Under the pieces are notes generated by a model. The model worked only from the letters and a program-made list of their open reading frames with translations, made no database searches and was not told where the DNA came from. A stretch of 64,000 nucleotides of DNA from AWTP1-18 sp036504515 (GTDB lineage: Bacteria; Pseudomonadota; Gammaproteobacteria; Burkholderiales; Rhodocyclaceae), in the NCBI GenBank assembly GCA_036504515.1, contig DASXVA010000012.1:558001-622000 (forward strand), written 5' to 3'. Positions 25,057 to 33,890 of this stretch are shown here, piece by piece; within the stretch, counting starts at the first letter, position 1; every line of letters starts with the position of its first letter. The translations under genes were made by a program, and so were the position numbers.

Positions 25057-25416
25057 ATGGCCAACATCACCTTCACCAGCCCGATGCACAAGGACAAGAC
25101 CGTCTACGCCACTGCCGGCAGCCACACGCAGACCATTCTGCAACTGGCCAAGGAAAATCACATTCCCATCGATTTCAACTGCGAAAACGGCGAATGCGGT
25201 ACCTGTGTCGTCAAGGTCACCAAGATCGACCGCAAGGACCCCATGAGCGGCCCCCTCAACGCCCGCGAAGTCACCGTACTCAAGGGCATGGGCCTCATCA
25301 CCCAGGCTGAAATCGACCAGATGTATGTGGACGACATCGCCCCCACCGCTTCCCGTCTGGCCTGCCAGATGGTGGTCCGTGACGAAGACATCCTGGTGGA
25401 ATACCCCAGCGTCTGA
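25057..25416 (+). CDS. Shethna protein II-type [2Fe-2S] protective ferredoxin (FeSII)
   Basis: 119 residues, closely similar in layout to Azotobacter FeSII: ITFTSPMHKDKTV start, cluster motif NCENGECGTCVVKVT, the characteristic insertion NAREVTVLKGMG, and RLACQMVVRDEDILVEYP near the end with the fourth cysteine. The insertion loop after the third cysteine distinguishes FeSII from ordinary plant-type ferredoxins. FeSII binds reduced nitrogenase proteins under oxygen stress and holds them in an inactive, protected complex. Its place in the NifA-controlled operon, directly before draG, fits that role. Confidence 0.88.
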   Translation: MANITFTSPMHKDKTVYATAGSHTQTILQLAKENHIPIDFNCENGECGTCVVKVTKIDRKDPMSGPLNAREVTVLKGMGLITQAEIDQMYVDDIAPTASRLACQMVVRDEDILVEYPSV

Positions 25417-25456
25417 GTCCCGCCCAAGCCAAGTCCCCGACCGCAGGTCTGATCCG

Positions 25457-26389
25457 ATGAACGCCGCCGTCCTTGCCCGTGCCGAAGCCGCTTATCTTGG
25501 CCTGGCCATTGGCGATGCTCTGGGCGCTACCGTGGAGTTCATGACGCCCCGGGAGATTGCCCGGCAGCACGGCATTCATCAGACCATTTGCGGCGGCGGC
25601 TGGCTCAAGCTCAAATCCGGCCAGGTTACCGACGACACCACCATGGCCTGGGCCTTGGGGGATGCCATTCTCGGTAACGATGGTCGGGTTGAAGCGCAAT
25701 CCTGCGCCGAAGCCTTTGACCAATGGATGCGGGCCAAGCCTGTAGACATCGGCAACACCGTGCGACGCAACCTGATTCAGTTCCGCCGCAATGGCACGAC
25801 AGAAGCCACCTTTTCCGAGCACGACGCTGGCAACGGCGCCGCCATGCGCATCCTGCCCATTGCCTTGGCAGGACTGGAAGACGATGACGACGCCATCCGC
25901 GCCGCTTGCCGTATTCAGGCCCATGTCACCCACCACAATAACGTCTCCGATGGCGCCTGCGAGTTTCTCGCTTTGGCACTGCGGGATGCGATTCATGGGG
26001 CCAACCTGCGGGATATTTACCGCAAACGGGTCAAGCCTTTCGTCGAAGCCTTCCCTGTTTTTTCCTATCGAAAACGCCGGGTGGAAAATCCCAGTGGCTA
26101 CGTGGTGGACACGCTGCAGTGCGTTCTGCAGGGGCTGATGGATACAGGTAGTTTCAACGACTGCCTGATCGAAGTGGTGAACCGTGGCGGCGATGCCGAT
26201 ACCACCGGCGCCATCGCCGGCATGCTGGCCGGGGCGCTCTACGGCCCGACGGCCCTGCCCGACGACTGGGTGCACGGCCTGTTACCGGAAGTCCGCGAAC
26301 GCTGCCTGACCCAGGCCCGGGAACTTGTGGCCTGCGCTGAAAAAAAACACGCGAACCCGTTGCCGCCTTTGCAACGGGCCGTGGCATGA
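25457..26389 (+). CDS. draG: ADP-ribosyl-[dinitrogen reductase] hydrolase DraG
   Basis: 310 residues from ATG 25457. ADP-ribosylglycohydrolase fold with the metal-binding motifs GLAIGDALG (N-terminal), QVTDDTTMAWAL and the C-terminal NRGGDADTTGAIAGMLAGAL; the THHNNVSDGACEFL segment is typical of DraG. It removes ADP-ribose from the NifH arginine (Arg102 here), reactivating nitrogenase. Together with draT at 36404 it makes the complete switch-off/switch-on pair, although the two genes are about 10 kb apart rather than in one operon. Starts 40 bases after the FeSII gene. Confidence 0.96.
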   Translation: MNAAVLARAEAAYLGLAIGDALGATVEFMTPREIARQHGIHQTICGGGWLKLKSGQVTDDTTMAWALGDAILGNDGRVEAQSCAEAFDQWMRAKPVDIGNTVRRNLIQFRRNGTTEATFSEHDAGNGAAMRILPIALAGLEDDDDAIRAACRIQAHVTHHNNVSDGACEFLALALRDAIHGANLRDIYRKRVKPFVEAFPVFSYRKRRVENPSGYVVDTLQCVLQGLMDTGSFNDCLIEVVNRGGDADTTGAIAGMLAGALYGPTALPDDWVHGLLPEVRERCLTQARELVACAEKKHANPLPPLQRAVA

Positions 26390-26434
26390 AATCCTTTTAA
26401 CCCTTTTGTTCAACTTAACTCGAGAGCCTAGAAA

Positions 26435-26653
26435 ATGTCCGTCAAAGATATCAAAGCCTTTTCCGACAAAGCCCGCACTGATGAAGCCCTCAAGGCCAAG
26501 CTCAAGGAATGCCAGAAGATCAAGGAGCTGAAGGCCCTGGCTGCCGACAACGGCATCACCATCATTGAAGACGAACTGTATCCCCCCAATGAAGCCCAAT
26601 TCACCGAAGACCAGCTTTCCGAACGCCTGATCAAGGCACTGCTGCGGGCCTGA
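26435..26653 (+). CDS. Nif11-family small protein
   Basis: 72 residues with the Nif11 domain pattern: an N-terminal helix (VKDIKAFSDKARTDEALKAK), a charged middle helix, then ADNGITIIEDELYPP. Nif11 proteins are common in nif operons of diazotrophs, and the same domain serves as leader peptide in some RiPP pathways. No precursor core is evident (the C-terminus SERLIKALLRA lacks Cys, Ser/Thr clusters or Gly-Gly cleavage site), so a nitrogen-fixation accessory role is more likely than RiPP production. Last gene of the nifB operon; a terminator follows. Confidence 0.78.
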   Translation: MSVKDIKAFSDKARTDEALKAKLKECQKIKELKALAADNGITIIEDELYPPNEAQFTEDQLSERLIKALLRA

Positions 26654-26718
26654 TCGACTAAGGCAACCTGACTGCCGGACGGCGATCCCGATCTGGTAGC
26701 CAGCAAGACACCTCAGCC

Positions 26719-26764
26719 CAGGGGCCGAGGACGGAAACCCCGTCCCGGCCCCTGGTGCTTTTGT
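26719..26764 (+). terminator. Intrinsic terminator ending the nifB-draG-nif11 operon
   Basis: Long G+C-rich stem (CAGGGGCCG/CGGCCCCTG plus GGACGG/CCGTCC, one bulged A) at 26719-26754, followed by GTGCTTTTGT. It separates the operon from the P-type ATPase gene. Confidence 0.85.
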
Positions 26765-26854
26765 AAAAGGACTTTCCCGCTTTGTGCAGGGCAACACCAA
26801 ACCAGCTGCTTTCTTCCCACATAATGGCTCTGTTGCCAACGCCAGCAGAGCACC

Positions 26855-29371
26855 ATGAATCCCTCCACGCCACCCACCGGATTAAGCCGCGACGAAGCGG
26901 CTGCCAGATTGCGCCGCGACGGCTATAACGAGCTAGCCGCCGACCAGGGAAAATCCTTCCTGAAGATCGTGCTGACCGTGATGGCAGAACCCATGTTTCT
27001 GCTGCTACTGGGCGCGGGGCTGATCTACCTGCTGATGGGAGATGTACACGAAGCCCTCATCCTGCTCGGCTTCGTGGTGGTGATCATGACCCTCACCTCC
27101 CTGCAGGAACGCCGTACCGAAAAAACCCTGGCTGCCCTGCGCGACCTGTCCAGCCCCCGGGCTCTGGTACTGCGGGACGGCAAGGTCGAGCGCATTCCCG
27201 GCCGGGAAGTGGTGCGGGGCGATTTGCTGCTGCTCAGCGAAGGGGATCGGGTTCCCGCCGATGGCGTAGTCCTTGAAGCCCATGAACTGGCCCTGGACGA
27301 ATCCCTGCTCACGGGGGAATCCGTCACCGTCACGAAAACCGTAGCCACCACAACAGAAGGCGACGATGCCAGTCGGGTGTCCGCCGGCACCCTTATCGTC
27401 AGCGGGCAGGGCCGCATTCAAGTGATGAGCACAGGCTTGGCAACAACCCTGGGCAGCATCAGCCAATCCTTGCAGGACATCGACGATACGGCTTCTCCCC
27501 TTCATCGCGAGATGGCCTCCCTTGCCCAGCGGCTGGCCATTATCGGTATCGGCCTCTGCCTGATCTTGACCCTGGTCTTTGTCTGGCTGCGGGGCACCTG
27601 GCTTGATGGATTGCTGGCCGGCATCACCCTGGCCATGAGCATCCTGCCCCAGGAATTCCCCGTCATCCTGATCGTCTTCCTCGCCCTCGGCGCTCGCCGT
27701 ATTGCCAGTCACAAAGTCCTGACCCGTCATCTGGCCGCCATTGAAACCCTGGGCGAAACCACTGTGCTCTGCGTGGACAAGACCGGCACCCTGACCCAGA
27801 ACCGTATGGCGGTGGCGGCCCTTTACGTGAACGGCCAGTCTCTCGCCATTGAAGACCAGATGGCCCCCTTGCCGGAACACTTTCACGAACTGGTGGAATT
27901 CGGCGTACTGGCCAGCGAAATGGCGCCCCACGATCCCATGGAACAAGCCTTCCACCGGCTGGCCGGGGAATATCTGGCCCAGACGGAACACTTGCATCCC
28001 GACTGGGCCCTGGTCCATGAGTACGAGCTTTCTCAAGGGCTACTGGCCATGTCCCACCTGTGGCAGCCTCCTCACCGCAATCAACAGGTGGTAGCGGCCA
28101 AAGGCGCACCGGAGGCCATTGCCGACCTGTGCCACCTGGACCCGGCGCAGCAAGAGACCTTGAACCGGGAAGCCGAACGCATGGCCGACCAGGGCTTGAG
28201 AGTGCTGGGCTTCGCCAAAGCGGTGCATTCCGGCAAGGAGCTGCCGGACATACAGCACGACTTTGCCTTTGAATTCCTGGGGCTGGTGGGGCTGGCCGAT
28301 CCGATCCGGCCCGAAGTGCCGGCCGCCATCGCCGAATGTCATGCCGCAGGGATTCGGGTGGTGATGATCACCGGCGATCATCCCCGCACCGCCCAGGCCA
28401 TCGCAGCCCAGGCCGGCCTTCGCCAGCAAAAGGTGATCACCGGAGCCGAACTGGCCGCCCTTTCCGAGCAGGACTTGTTGGCGCAATGTCACGACATCGG
28501 AATTTTTGCCCGGGTCAATCCGGGCCAAAAGCTGGCCATTGTCCAGGCTCTCAAGACCCGCAAGGAAATCGTTGCCATGACCGGCGACGGCGTCAACGAT
28601 GCCCCGGCCCTGAAGGCGGCCCACATCGGCATCGCCATGGGTCGCCGGGGCACCGACGTGGCGCGGGAGGCGGCTTCACTGGTGCTGTTGGAGGATGATT
28701 TTTCGGCCATCGTCGCGGCTGTGCGGCAAGGCCGCCGCATCTTCGCCAATCTGCGTCAGGCCATGGTCTATACCTTGGGCGTGCATATTCCCATTGTCGG
28801 CCTCTCTATTCTGCCGCTATTGCTGGGGCTGCCGCCCCTGCTGGCGCCGGTGCACATTGCCTTTCTGGAACTGGTGATCGACCCGACCTGCTCCATCGTT
28901 TTCGAGGCGGAACCGGCCCCGGCAGACCTGATGAAAAATCCCCCTCGCCCCCGGGGCGACGCCCTGCTCACCACCGCCAATATCTGGCTCAGTCTTGCCC
29001 TGGGCGGCTTGGCGACGGCGGCTAGCCTCATCACCTATCACTACGGTTTGGATAGCGACATAGCACCGCCCCAAGCAAAAGCCCTGGCCTTCATTACCCT
29101 GATCACAGCAAGTACCGCCCTGATTTTCAGCAGCCGCAAGGCAGCAGCAGGACTGGTGGATGGCCTGAAAGGAATACCGAAGGAAGGCCTGATCGTCGTG
29201 ACAGCGGTCAGCGCAGCCCTGTTGCTGATCACCCGGGTGGACAGCATCGCCCGGATTTTTACCTTTGCGCCCCCCGCCTGGCCGGCAGCCTGGGCAGCCT
29301 TCGCCCTGGGCCTGCTGTGCTATCCCCTTTTCGAGGGAATCAAGGCAGTTTTCAACGCCAGAAAATCCTGA
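26855..29371 (+). CDS. P-type cation-transporting ATPase
   Basis: 838 residues. Actuator motif LTGES (about residue 151), phosphorylation motif DKTGTLT (about residue 308), hinge TGDGVNDAPALKAAHIGIAM, and M4 signature PQEFPV in place of the PEGLP of Ca/Mg pumps. Eight or more helices: a pair around residues 40-75, a pair around 225-270, and at least four in the C-terminal third. This is a P2-like family, cation-translocating and of uncertain ion (Ca or Mg type are candidates; the heavy-metal CPC motif is absent). It follows the nif operon but has no NifA-type promoter visible, and its own upstream region is about 90 bases after the terminator. Confidence 0.88.
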   Translation: MNPSTPPTGLSRDEAAARLRRDGYNELAADQGKSFLKIVLTVMAEPMFLLLLGAGLIYLLMGDVHEALILLGFVVVIMTLTSLQERRTEKTLAALRDLSSPRALVLRDGKVERIPGREVVRGDLLLLSEGDRVPADGVVLEAHELALDESLLTGESVTVTKTVATTTEGDDASRVSAGTLIVSGQGRIQVMSTGLATTLGSISQSLQDIDDTASPLHREMASLAQRLAIIGIGLCLILTLVFVWLRGTWLDGLLAGITLAMSILPQEFPVILIVFLALGARRIASHKVLTRHLAAIETLGETTVLCVDKTGTLTQNRMAVAALYVNGQSLAIEDQMAPLPEHFHELVEFGVLASEMAPHDPMEQAFHRLAGEYLAQTEHLHPDWALVHEYELSQGLLAMSHLWQPPHRNQQVVAAKGAPEAIADLCHLDPAQQETLNREAERMADQGLRVLGFAKAVHSGKELPDIQHDFAFEFLGLVGLADPIRPEVPAAIAECHAAGIRVVMITGDHPRTAQAIAAQAGLRQQKVITGAELAALSEQDLLAQCHDIGIFARVNPGQKLAIVQALKTRKEIVAMTGDGVNDAPALKAAHIGIAMGRRGTDVAREAASLVLLEDDFSAIVAAVRQGRRIFANLRQAMVYTLGVHIPIVGLSILPLLLGLPPLLAPVHIAFLELVIDPTCSIVFEAEPAPADLMKNPPRPRGDALLTTANIWLSLALGGLATAASLITYHYGLDSDIAPPQAKALAFITLITASTALIFSSRKAAAGLVDGLKGIPKEGLIVVTAVSAALLLITRVDSIARIFTFAPPAWPAAWAAFALGLLCYPLFEGIKAVFNARKS

Positions 29372-29735
29372 TCATCCTGACCAAAGGGCTGGCGATGACG
29401 GCTTGGGCAAACGCGCAACTTGGCCTACCCTCCATGATGTGAATTATTTTCACCATAAAACCCGGGCATCAATTGACGAAAAACCGCATGGTTGAGCGGT
29501 AGTTGAAAGAGGGGCCAAAGGCATTCCTCCCAAAACCCGCTTATATGTTGAATTAAATTCACCTGATGAAATAGCCCTGACCGCCCTGTCAAGCCGGAAA
29601 ACACCCAGCAAGAATCCGGGGGAACGCTGATCAAGCCATCCCCCCCCGCGTCGACGCCGGTCCTGAGCGCAAACGAAGGGGGATGGATCAACAGATTTGT
29701 TCAGGAAAATCCCTGAAGGTGACGCCACCTGACCG
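29372..29735. other. Intergenic region between convergent genes
   Basis: 364 bases. No gene or RNA recognised. An A+T-rich stretch near 29440-29570 and no clear terminator hairpin; short frames here have no ribosome site or conserved content. Confidence 0.5.
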
Positions 29736-32700
29736 TCAAGGCTTGGTCATCAGGGCAGCGTCGTGCTTTTCCACATAAGCGGCCACGTCGGGGCCGGGAA
29801 TCGGGCGGCTATAGAAATAGCCTTGGACTTCATCGCAGCGGTGCAGGCGCAGGAAGTCCAGTTGTTCCTGGGTTTCCACACCTTCGGCAATGACCTTGCG
29901 TTCCAGTTCGCCAGCCATACTGATCACCATCCGTACGATGGCGGCATCGTTGGGGTCCTGGTGAATATCGTTCACGAAGGAACGATCGATCTTGATCTTG
30001 TCGATGGGGAAACGTTTGAGATAGGCCAAGCTGGAATAGCCGGTACCGAAGTCGTCGATGGACAGCATGACGCCCAGGGCCTTGAGTTCTTCCAGCACGC
30101 CCACCACTTTTTCCGGGTCCTCCATCAGGACGCTTTCCGTGATTTCCAGCTCCAGCCAGCGGGGATCAAGGCCGGTTTTTGCCAGGGCCGCGGCCACGGT
30201 ACCGACCAGTTTTCCGTCATGGAACTGGATGGCGGAAAGATTGACGGCCATGACCCAGGGGGCCTTGCCTTCGTCCTGCCAGGCCTTGCTGAACTGACAA
30301 GCCTGCTCCAGCACCCAGGCGCCGATGGGCAGAATCAGGCCGCTTTCTTCCGCAATGGGAATGAAACTGAGGGGCGAGACCAACCCCAGTTCAGGATGCT
30401 GCCAACGCAGCAGACACTCGAAGCCGATGATGCGCCCCGCAGCGATGTCCACCTGGGGCTGAAAATAGAGTTTCAACTCGTCCCGCTGTATGGCGCCGCG
30501 CAGGTCACTTTCCAGTCGCATGCGTTCCGCCATGTGGCGATTCATGTCCAGGGAGAAGAAGCGGAACTGGCTCAAGCCTGAGTTTTTGGACTGGTGCATG
30601 GCGGCATCCGCATTGCGCAGCAGGGTGATGGCATCGTTGCCATCCGCGGGGAACAGACAAATCCCGACACTGGCCGTTGCCACCACGTCGCCCTGGTCGA
30701 TGACAACCGGTTCCGCTACGGCTTCCAGCAGTTGACGAGCCAAACTTTCTATCTCGATCGGATCAGTGCAACTGGCTACCAGCAAGCCGAACTGGTCGCC
30801 GCCCAGGCGGCCCAGCAAATCCCCCTCTTGCAGGAACTTGCCTAGTCGCTGGCTGACCTGCAACAGCAACAGATCACCCACGTCATGGCCAAAGGCGTCA
30901 TTCACCCGCGCCAGTTGATCCATGTCCAGCATCAGCAATGTGCCGCTGCGGCCCTGGGCCAACCATTCGGAAAACACTTTGGCGAACCCGTAACGGTTCG
31001 ACAGACCGGTCATTTGATCAACGGTGGCCAGGGATTCGATCCGTGCCTCGGTGGCCTTCCGTTCCGACAGGTCCGACATGAGAATGACAATGTTGGCAAT
31101 TTGCTTCTGGTCATCCATGACCAAACCAATATTGCACCAGACGGGGCAATCAATTCCCTGCTTCTGACGAATCCAGGTCTCCCCGGACCAATTGCCGTAC
31201 TTGAGCACATCGCTGCGAATTTGATCCCACATGCCTTCGTCGTAGTTTTCCGAAGCAAGGAACCAGGGTTCTTTGCCCGTAATGTCATCCAGGCGATAGT
31301 TTGTCAGCTGCGTAAAGGTTTCATTGCAGGCAATGATGCGGCGACCCGGGTCAAGAATCAGCAATGCCTCGGCACTGTGATCAAAGACATGGGCCACCAA
31401 TCGCTGCCGCTCTTGAGCCCGGAATTGTTCTGAAATATCCCAGGCAACCCCGGCCAGCCCGGTTGCATTGCCCTGCTCATCAAAGACCGAGACCCGGACC
31501 AATTGATAGAGCTGTGGCCCTGAGCCGATATCGAACCACCGCTCTTCCCGCAGGGAACCACCGGCCTCATAGGTACGCAACTGGCCTTCGCGCAGGGCCT
31601 GGGCAATGGCCGCAGGAAAAACATCGTCAGCGGTCTTGCCCAGCAAGGCATCTTCCGTCTGCCCCACCAACTGGCAGAAGTTCTGGTTGACCGCCAAATA
31701 GCGGCCTTCAGTGTCAATCAGCCAGGCAAAAGCAGGAATGGAATTGAGCAAGGCCCGGCTCTGCCTTTCCTTTTCCTGATAGGCCGCACTCATAAATTCC
31801 GCTAGGGCCTTGGTCTGCGTGTAGTTTCGCGCCAGGGCTCTTCTCAGGGCAAGCAAAGCCAGCGTCAGAATTACGCCGAGCCCGCTGTACACCAAAGCCC
31901 GGTGTCTCCAGTCGGCCAGTACATCCTGCTCGGAAAAACCGACGCTCAGGATGAAGGGCATGTCACTGACCTTTCGATAAACGAAAAGGCGCCACTCATG
32001 ATCCAGAGAGGAGTTTCGATAAAAACTGCCCGTCAGCTTTCCCTCGGCAATCAGGCCGGGAATGGGGCTGTCGTCAATGGTCTTGCCGCGCATCAGGTCC
32101 ATGGGCGGCTGCCGGGCGATCAACTGCATCTTGTCCGTATGCAGGGCAATCAGCCCATGAGGGCCGACGTTCAGGGTCGAAAAGAGATGTTCAAAGAAGG
32201 AAATCTTGACGGCAGCCAGCACAATGCCAATGAAATTACCCTTTCCATCCTCCAGGCGCCGAGCCAGAACGACTATACCTGCATTGGTAATGCGCGAGAT
32301 CAAGGGTTCCGAAACAATTAAACCGGCGTTCGGATCGGCCTGCAGCTGTTTGAAGTAAAGCCGATCCGAAATATTCACCGGTGGCAGAACCCGGGAAGCG
32401 TCGTAGACATATTTCCCTTCGGCATCCGCAACACGGAAGCTTTGCGCTTCGGGAAACAGGGAAAGGTAGCGGGCCAACTCGGCTTCAATCTCTTGCCGGG
32501 GCCGGTGGTGGGCTACGGCATCTTGATAATGGAGAGTGAAACCAGACAGATGCAGATCAATCTTCTGCACCGTAGCAGTCATGTGACTTTCGAGGACTTT
32601 GGATACGGTATCCCCGACCAGCCGGGCTGACTCAAGCTCCCGCTGGCGAGCCTGGAACAGATCGACACCGACCCAGACCATGAGGCAAAACCAAAGTAAG

Positions 32701-32738
32701 GCGACAAACCCGCCGCCCACTTTCAACATCCGTCCCAC
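29736..32738 (-). CDS. Membrane dCache-PAS-PAS-GGDEF-EAL protein, degenerate GGDEF
   Basis: 1000 residues. An N-terminal helix (about 8-28) and a second near 280-300 flank a periplasmic double-Cache-like sensor (VPPVNISDRLYFKQLQADP, then GPHGLIALHTDKMQ). Two PAS domains follow (about 330-570), then a GGDEF domain whose signature is GGDQF rather than GGDEF, and an EAL domain with FECLLRW (EAL to ECL) and an intact DDFGTGYSSL loop. Loss of the catalytic Glu suggests that cyclase activity is impaired, so phosphodiesterase is the more likely output; this is inference. GTG 32738 is preferred (AGGGAGAG upstream); ATG 32729 is an alternative. Confidence 0.88.
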   Translation of the reverse strand: MGRMLKVGGGFVALLWFCLMVWVGVDLFQARQRELESARLVGDTVSKVLESHMTATVQKIDLHLSGFTLHYQDAVAHHRPRQEIEAELARYLSLFPEAQSFRVADAEGKYVYDASRVLPPVNISDRLYFKQLQADPNAGLIVSEPLISRITNAGIVVLARRLEDGKGNFIGIVLAAVKISFFEHLFSTLNVGPHGLIALHTDKMQLIARQPPMDLMRGKTIDDSPIPGLIAEGKLTGSFYRNSSLDHEWRLFVYRKVSDMPFILSVGFSEQDVLADWRHRALVYSGLGVILTLALLALRRALARNYTQTKALAEFMSAAYQEKERQSRALLNSIPAFAWLIDTEGRYLAVNQNFCQLVGQTEDALLGKTADDVFPAAIAQALREGQLRTYEAGGSLREERWFDIGSGPQLYQLVRVSVFDEQGNATGLAGVAWDISEQFRAQERQRLVAHVFDHSAEALLILDPGRRIIACNETFTQLTNYRLDDITGKEPWFLASENYDEGMWDQIRSDVLKYGNWSGETWIRQKQGIDCPVWCNIGLVMDDQKQIANIVILMSDLSERKATEARIESLATVDQMTGLSNRYGFAKVFSEWLAQGRSGTLLMLDMDQLARVNDAFGHDVGDLLLLQVSQRLGKFLQEGDLLGRLGGDQFGLLVASCTDPIEIESLARQLLEAVAEPVVIDQGDVVATASVGICLFPADGNDAITLLRNADAAMHQSKNSGLSQFRFFSLDMNRHMAERMRLESDLRGAIQRDELKLYFQPQVDIAAGRIIGFECLLRWQHPELGLVSPLSFIPIAEESGLILPIGAWVLEQACQFSKAWQDEGKAPWVMAVNLSAIQFHDGKLVGTVAAALAKTGLDPRWLELEITESVLMEDPEKVVGVLEELKALGVMLSIDDFGTGYSSLAYLKRFPIDKIKIDRSFVNDIHQDPNDAAIVRMVISMAGELERKVIAEGVETQEQLDFLRLHRCDEVQGYFYSRPIPGPDVAAYVEKHDAALMTKP

Positions 32739-32751
32739 AAGCTCTCCCTCG

Positions 32752-32796
32752 CTTTAGTCTTATACCCAGTCTTATTTAATGGATATTAGACTAAAG
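32752..32796. promoter_or_regulatory. Inverted repeat in the promoter of the dCache-GGDEF-EAL gene
   Basis: CTTTAGTCT (32752-32760) and AGACTAAAG (32788-32796) are perfect 9-bp inverted copies 27 bases apart, in an A+T-rich region directly upstream of the gene starting at 32738. A third half-like CAGTCTTAT lies between. Possible operator; binding protein unknown. Confidence 0.4.
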
Positions 32797-32831
32797 TAAG
32801 AGAACTTACTTGGTACTACCGCACAAGGTAC

Positions 32832-33677
32832 TCAGGCGGCGACGGGCTCTGCCAGAAGATCGCTGAGTTCGGCTTCAACGATTTCAAGGCCCAGTTTCTT
32901 GCAGAAACGGCGCTCTTTGTCGTTGGGCTCGGCAATCAGCGCCCAGCCAGTATGGGCATCGGCACCGTAGATAATGTCGGAAAGCACCATACGTTCGGAA
33001 TCCCGGTTCAGGCGCAGACCGGCCAGCAGGTATTTCTTGCCCTGGCGATACTTCTTCAGGGGGCCGGGAATGGCAAAACCGCCCATCAACTCGGTGATGT
33101 AGTCCACGTAGTCCGCATCGGAAGCGATGTAGGTGGGGTGGGGCCGAGGCGTTCCCATGGGTTTGAACAGCACCGGCAGGTTAAGAGCGGCCTGTTCCGG
33201 CTGAATGGCAGAGTAGCTCTGACCATCCCACGCATAGAGCTTGAAGCGGAAGGCGCTGCCGCCAAGACGGGCACAGCCCACGATCAGGGTGTGGGGCTGG
33301 TCGGAATAGCTATCTTGCAATTGGGTGTCGCGATTAATGTCGATCACGTAGGGAGGACGAAGCTCCTTGATCCAGTCGTGAAAGGCACTACGGGTCCATT
33401 GGGTCTGGCCGTAGGTAGTGTCGAGAAAACGATTCACTGTGCTACGACCCTTTTTCAGCTCGATATTCATCGCAGCTCGGGGAAACTCGTACATCAGCTT
33501 GGGCGCCATGGGCTGGCCATTATTCATGGCGATGATCAACTGGTCGCTTGTTGCCGGCATGGGCCGACCATCAAGTTTGGAAGTAACATCGGCCAAAACA
33601 CCGGCACCTAGGTAGGGGACGATACTGCCGTCCTTAAGGCCGGCAATCCATTGGTCGCGCAGTTCTGATGTAATCAT
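32832..33677 (-). CDS. SIR2-like domain protein under NifA/sigma-54-type promoter
   Basis: 281 residues from ATG 33677 (GGAGAT six bases upstream). The start IVPYLGAGVLADV is the NAD-binding GAG loop of SIR2-like proteins, and the later HTLIVGCARLGGSAFRFKLY, VLFKPMG...PHPTYIASDADYVDYI and KYLLAGLRLNRDSERMVL follow the order of SIR2_2-type domains. The canonical catalytic His of deacetylases is not obvious, so NAD-binding or NADase-type activity is uncertain. A -24/-12 element and a TGT-N10-ACA site lie upstream, so it appears to be induced with the nif genes. No known member of the standard nif set. Confidence 0.72.
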   Translation of the reverse strand: MITSELRDQWIAGLKDGSIVPYLGAGVLADVTSKLDGRPMPATSDQLIIAMNNGQPMAPKLMYEFPRAAMNIELKKGRSTVNRFLDTTYGQTQWTRSAFHDWIKELRPPYVIDINRDTQLQDSYSDQPHTLIVGCARLGGSAFRFKLYAWDGQSYSAIQPEQAALNLPVLFKPMGTPRPHPTYIASDADYVDYITELMGGFAIPGPLKKYRQGKKYLLAGLRLNRDSERMVLSDIIYGADAHTGWALIAEPNDKERRFCKKLGLEIVEAELSDLLAEPVAA

Positions 33678-33711
33678 TTTTTTATCTCCGGGCAGGGGTT
33701 CCTTCCTTGAG

Positions 33712-33816
33712 TGCAAGAAACAGGCCGGAGGGTCTATCCAGAGCCCATGCGGCTTGACGCTGAAATGGCATTGTCGACCTTGTCATTCCATCACCAAGCT
33801 TGTGATGTTCGTGACA
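33712..33816 (-). promoter_or_regulatory. Sigma-54 promoter and NifA site of the SIR2-like gene
   Basis: On the minus strand CGGCCT-N5-TTGCA (33712-33727) has exact -24/-12 spacing though the -24 half is imperfect. A TGT-N10-ACA site (33801-33816, within a TTGT...ACAA dyad) lies about 75 bases upstream of it, and the gene's ATG is 35 bases beyond the -12 GC. The site also lies between this gene and the divergent GGDEF/EAL gene. Confidence 0.65.
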
Positions 33817-33890
33817 ACCTTCCTGTCCCATGGCATTCTTGCGTCATAGAATATTTCTTTTCGTATCAATCTATTGGAGAGGAGCGCCCC

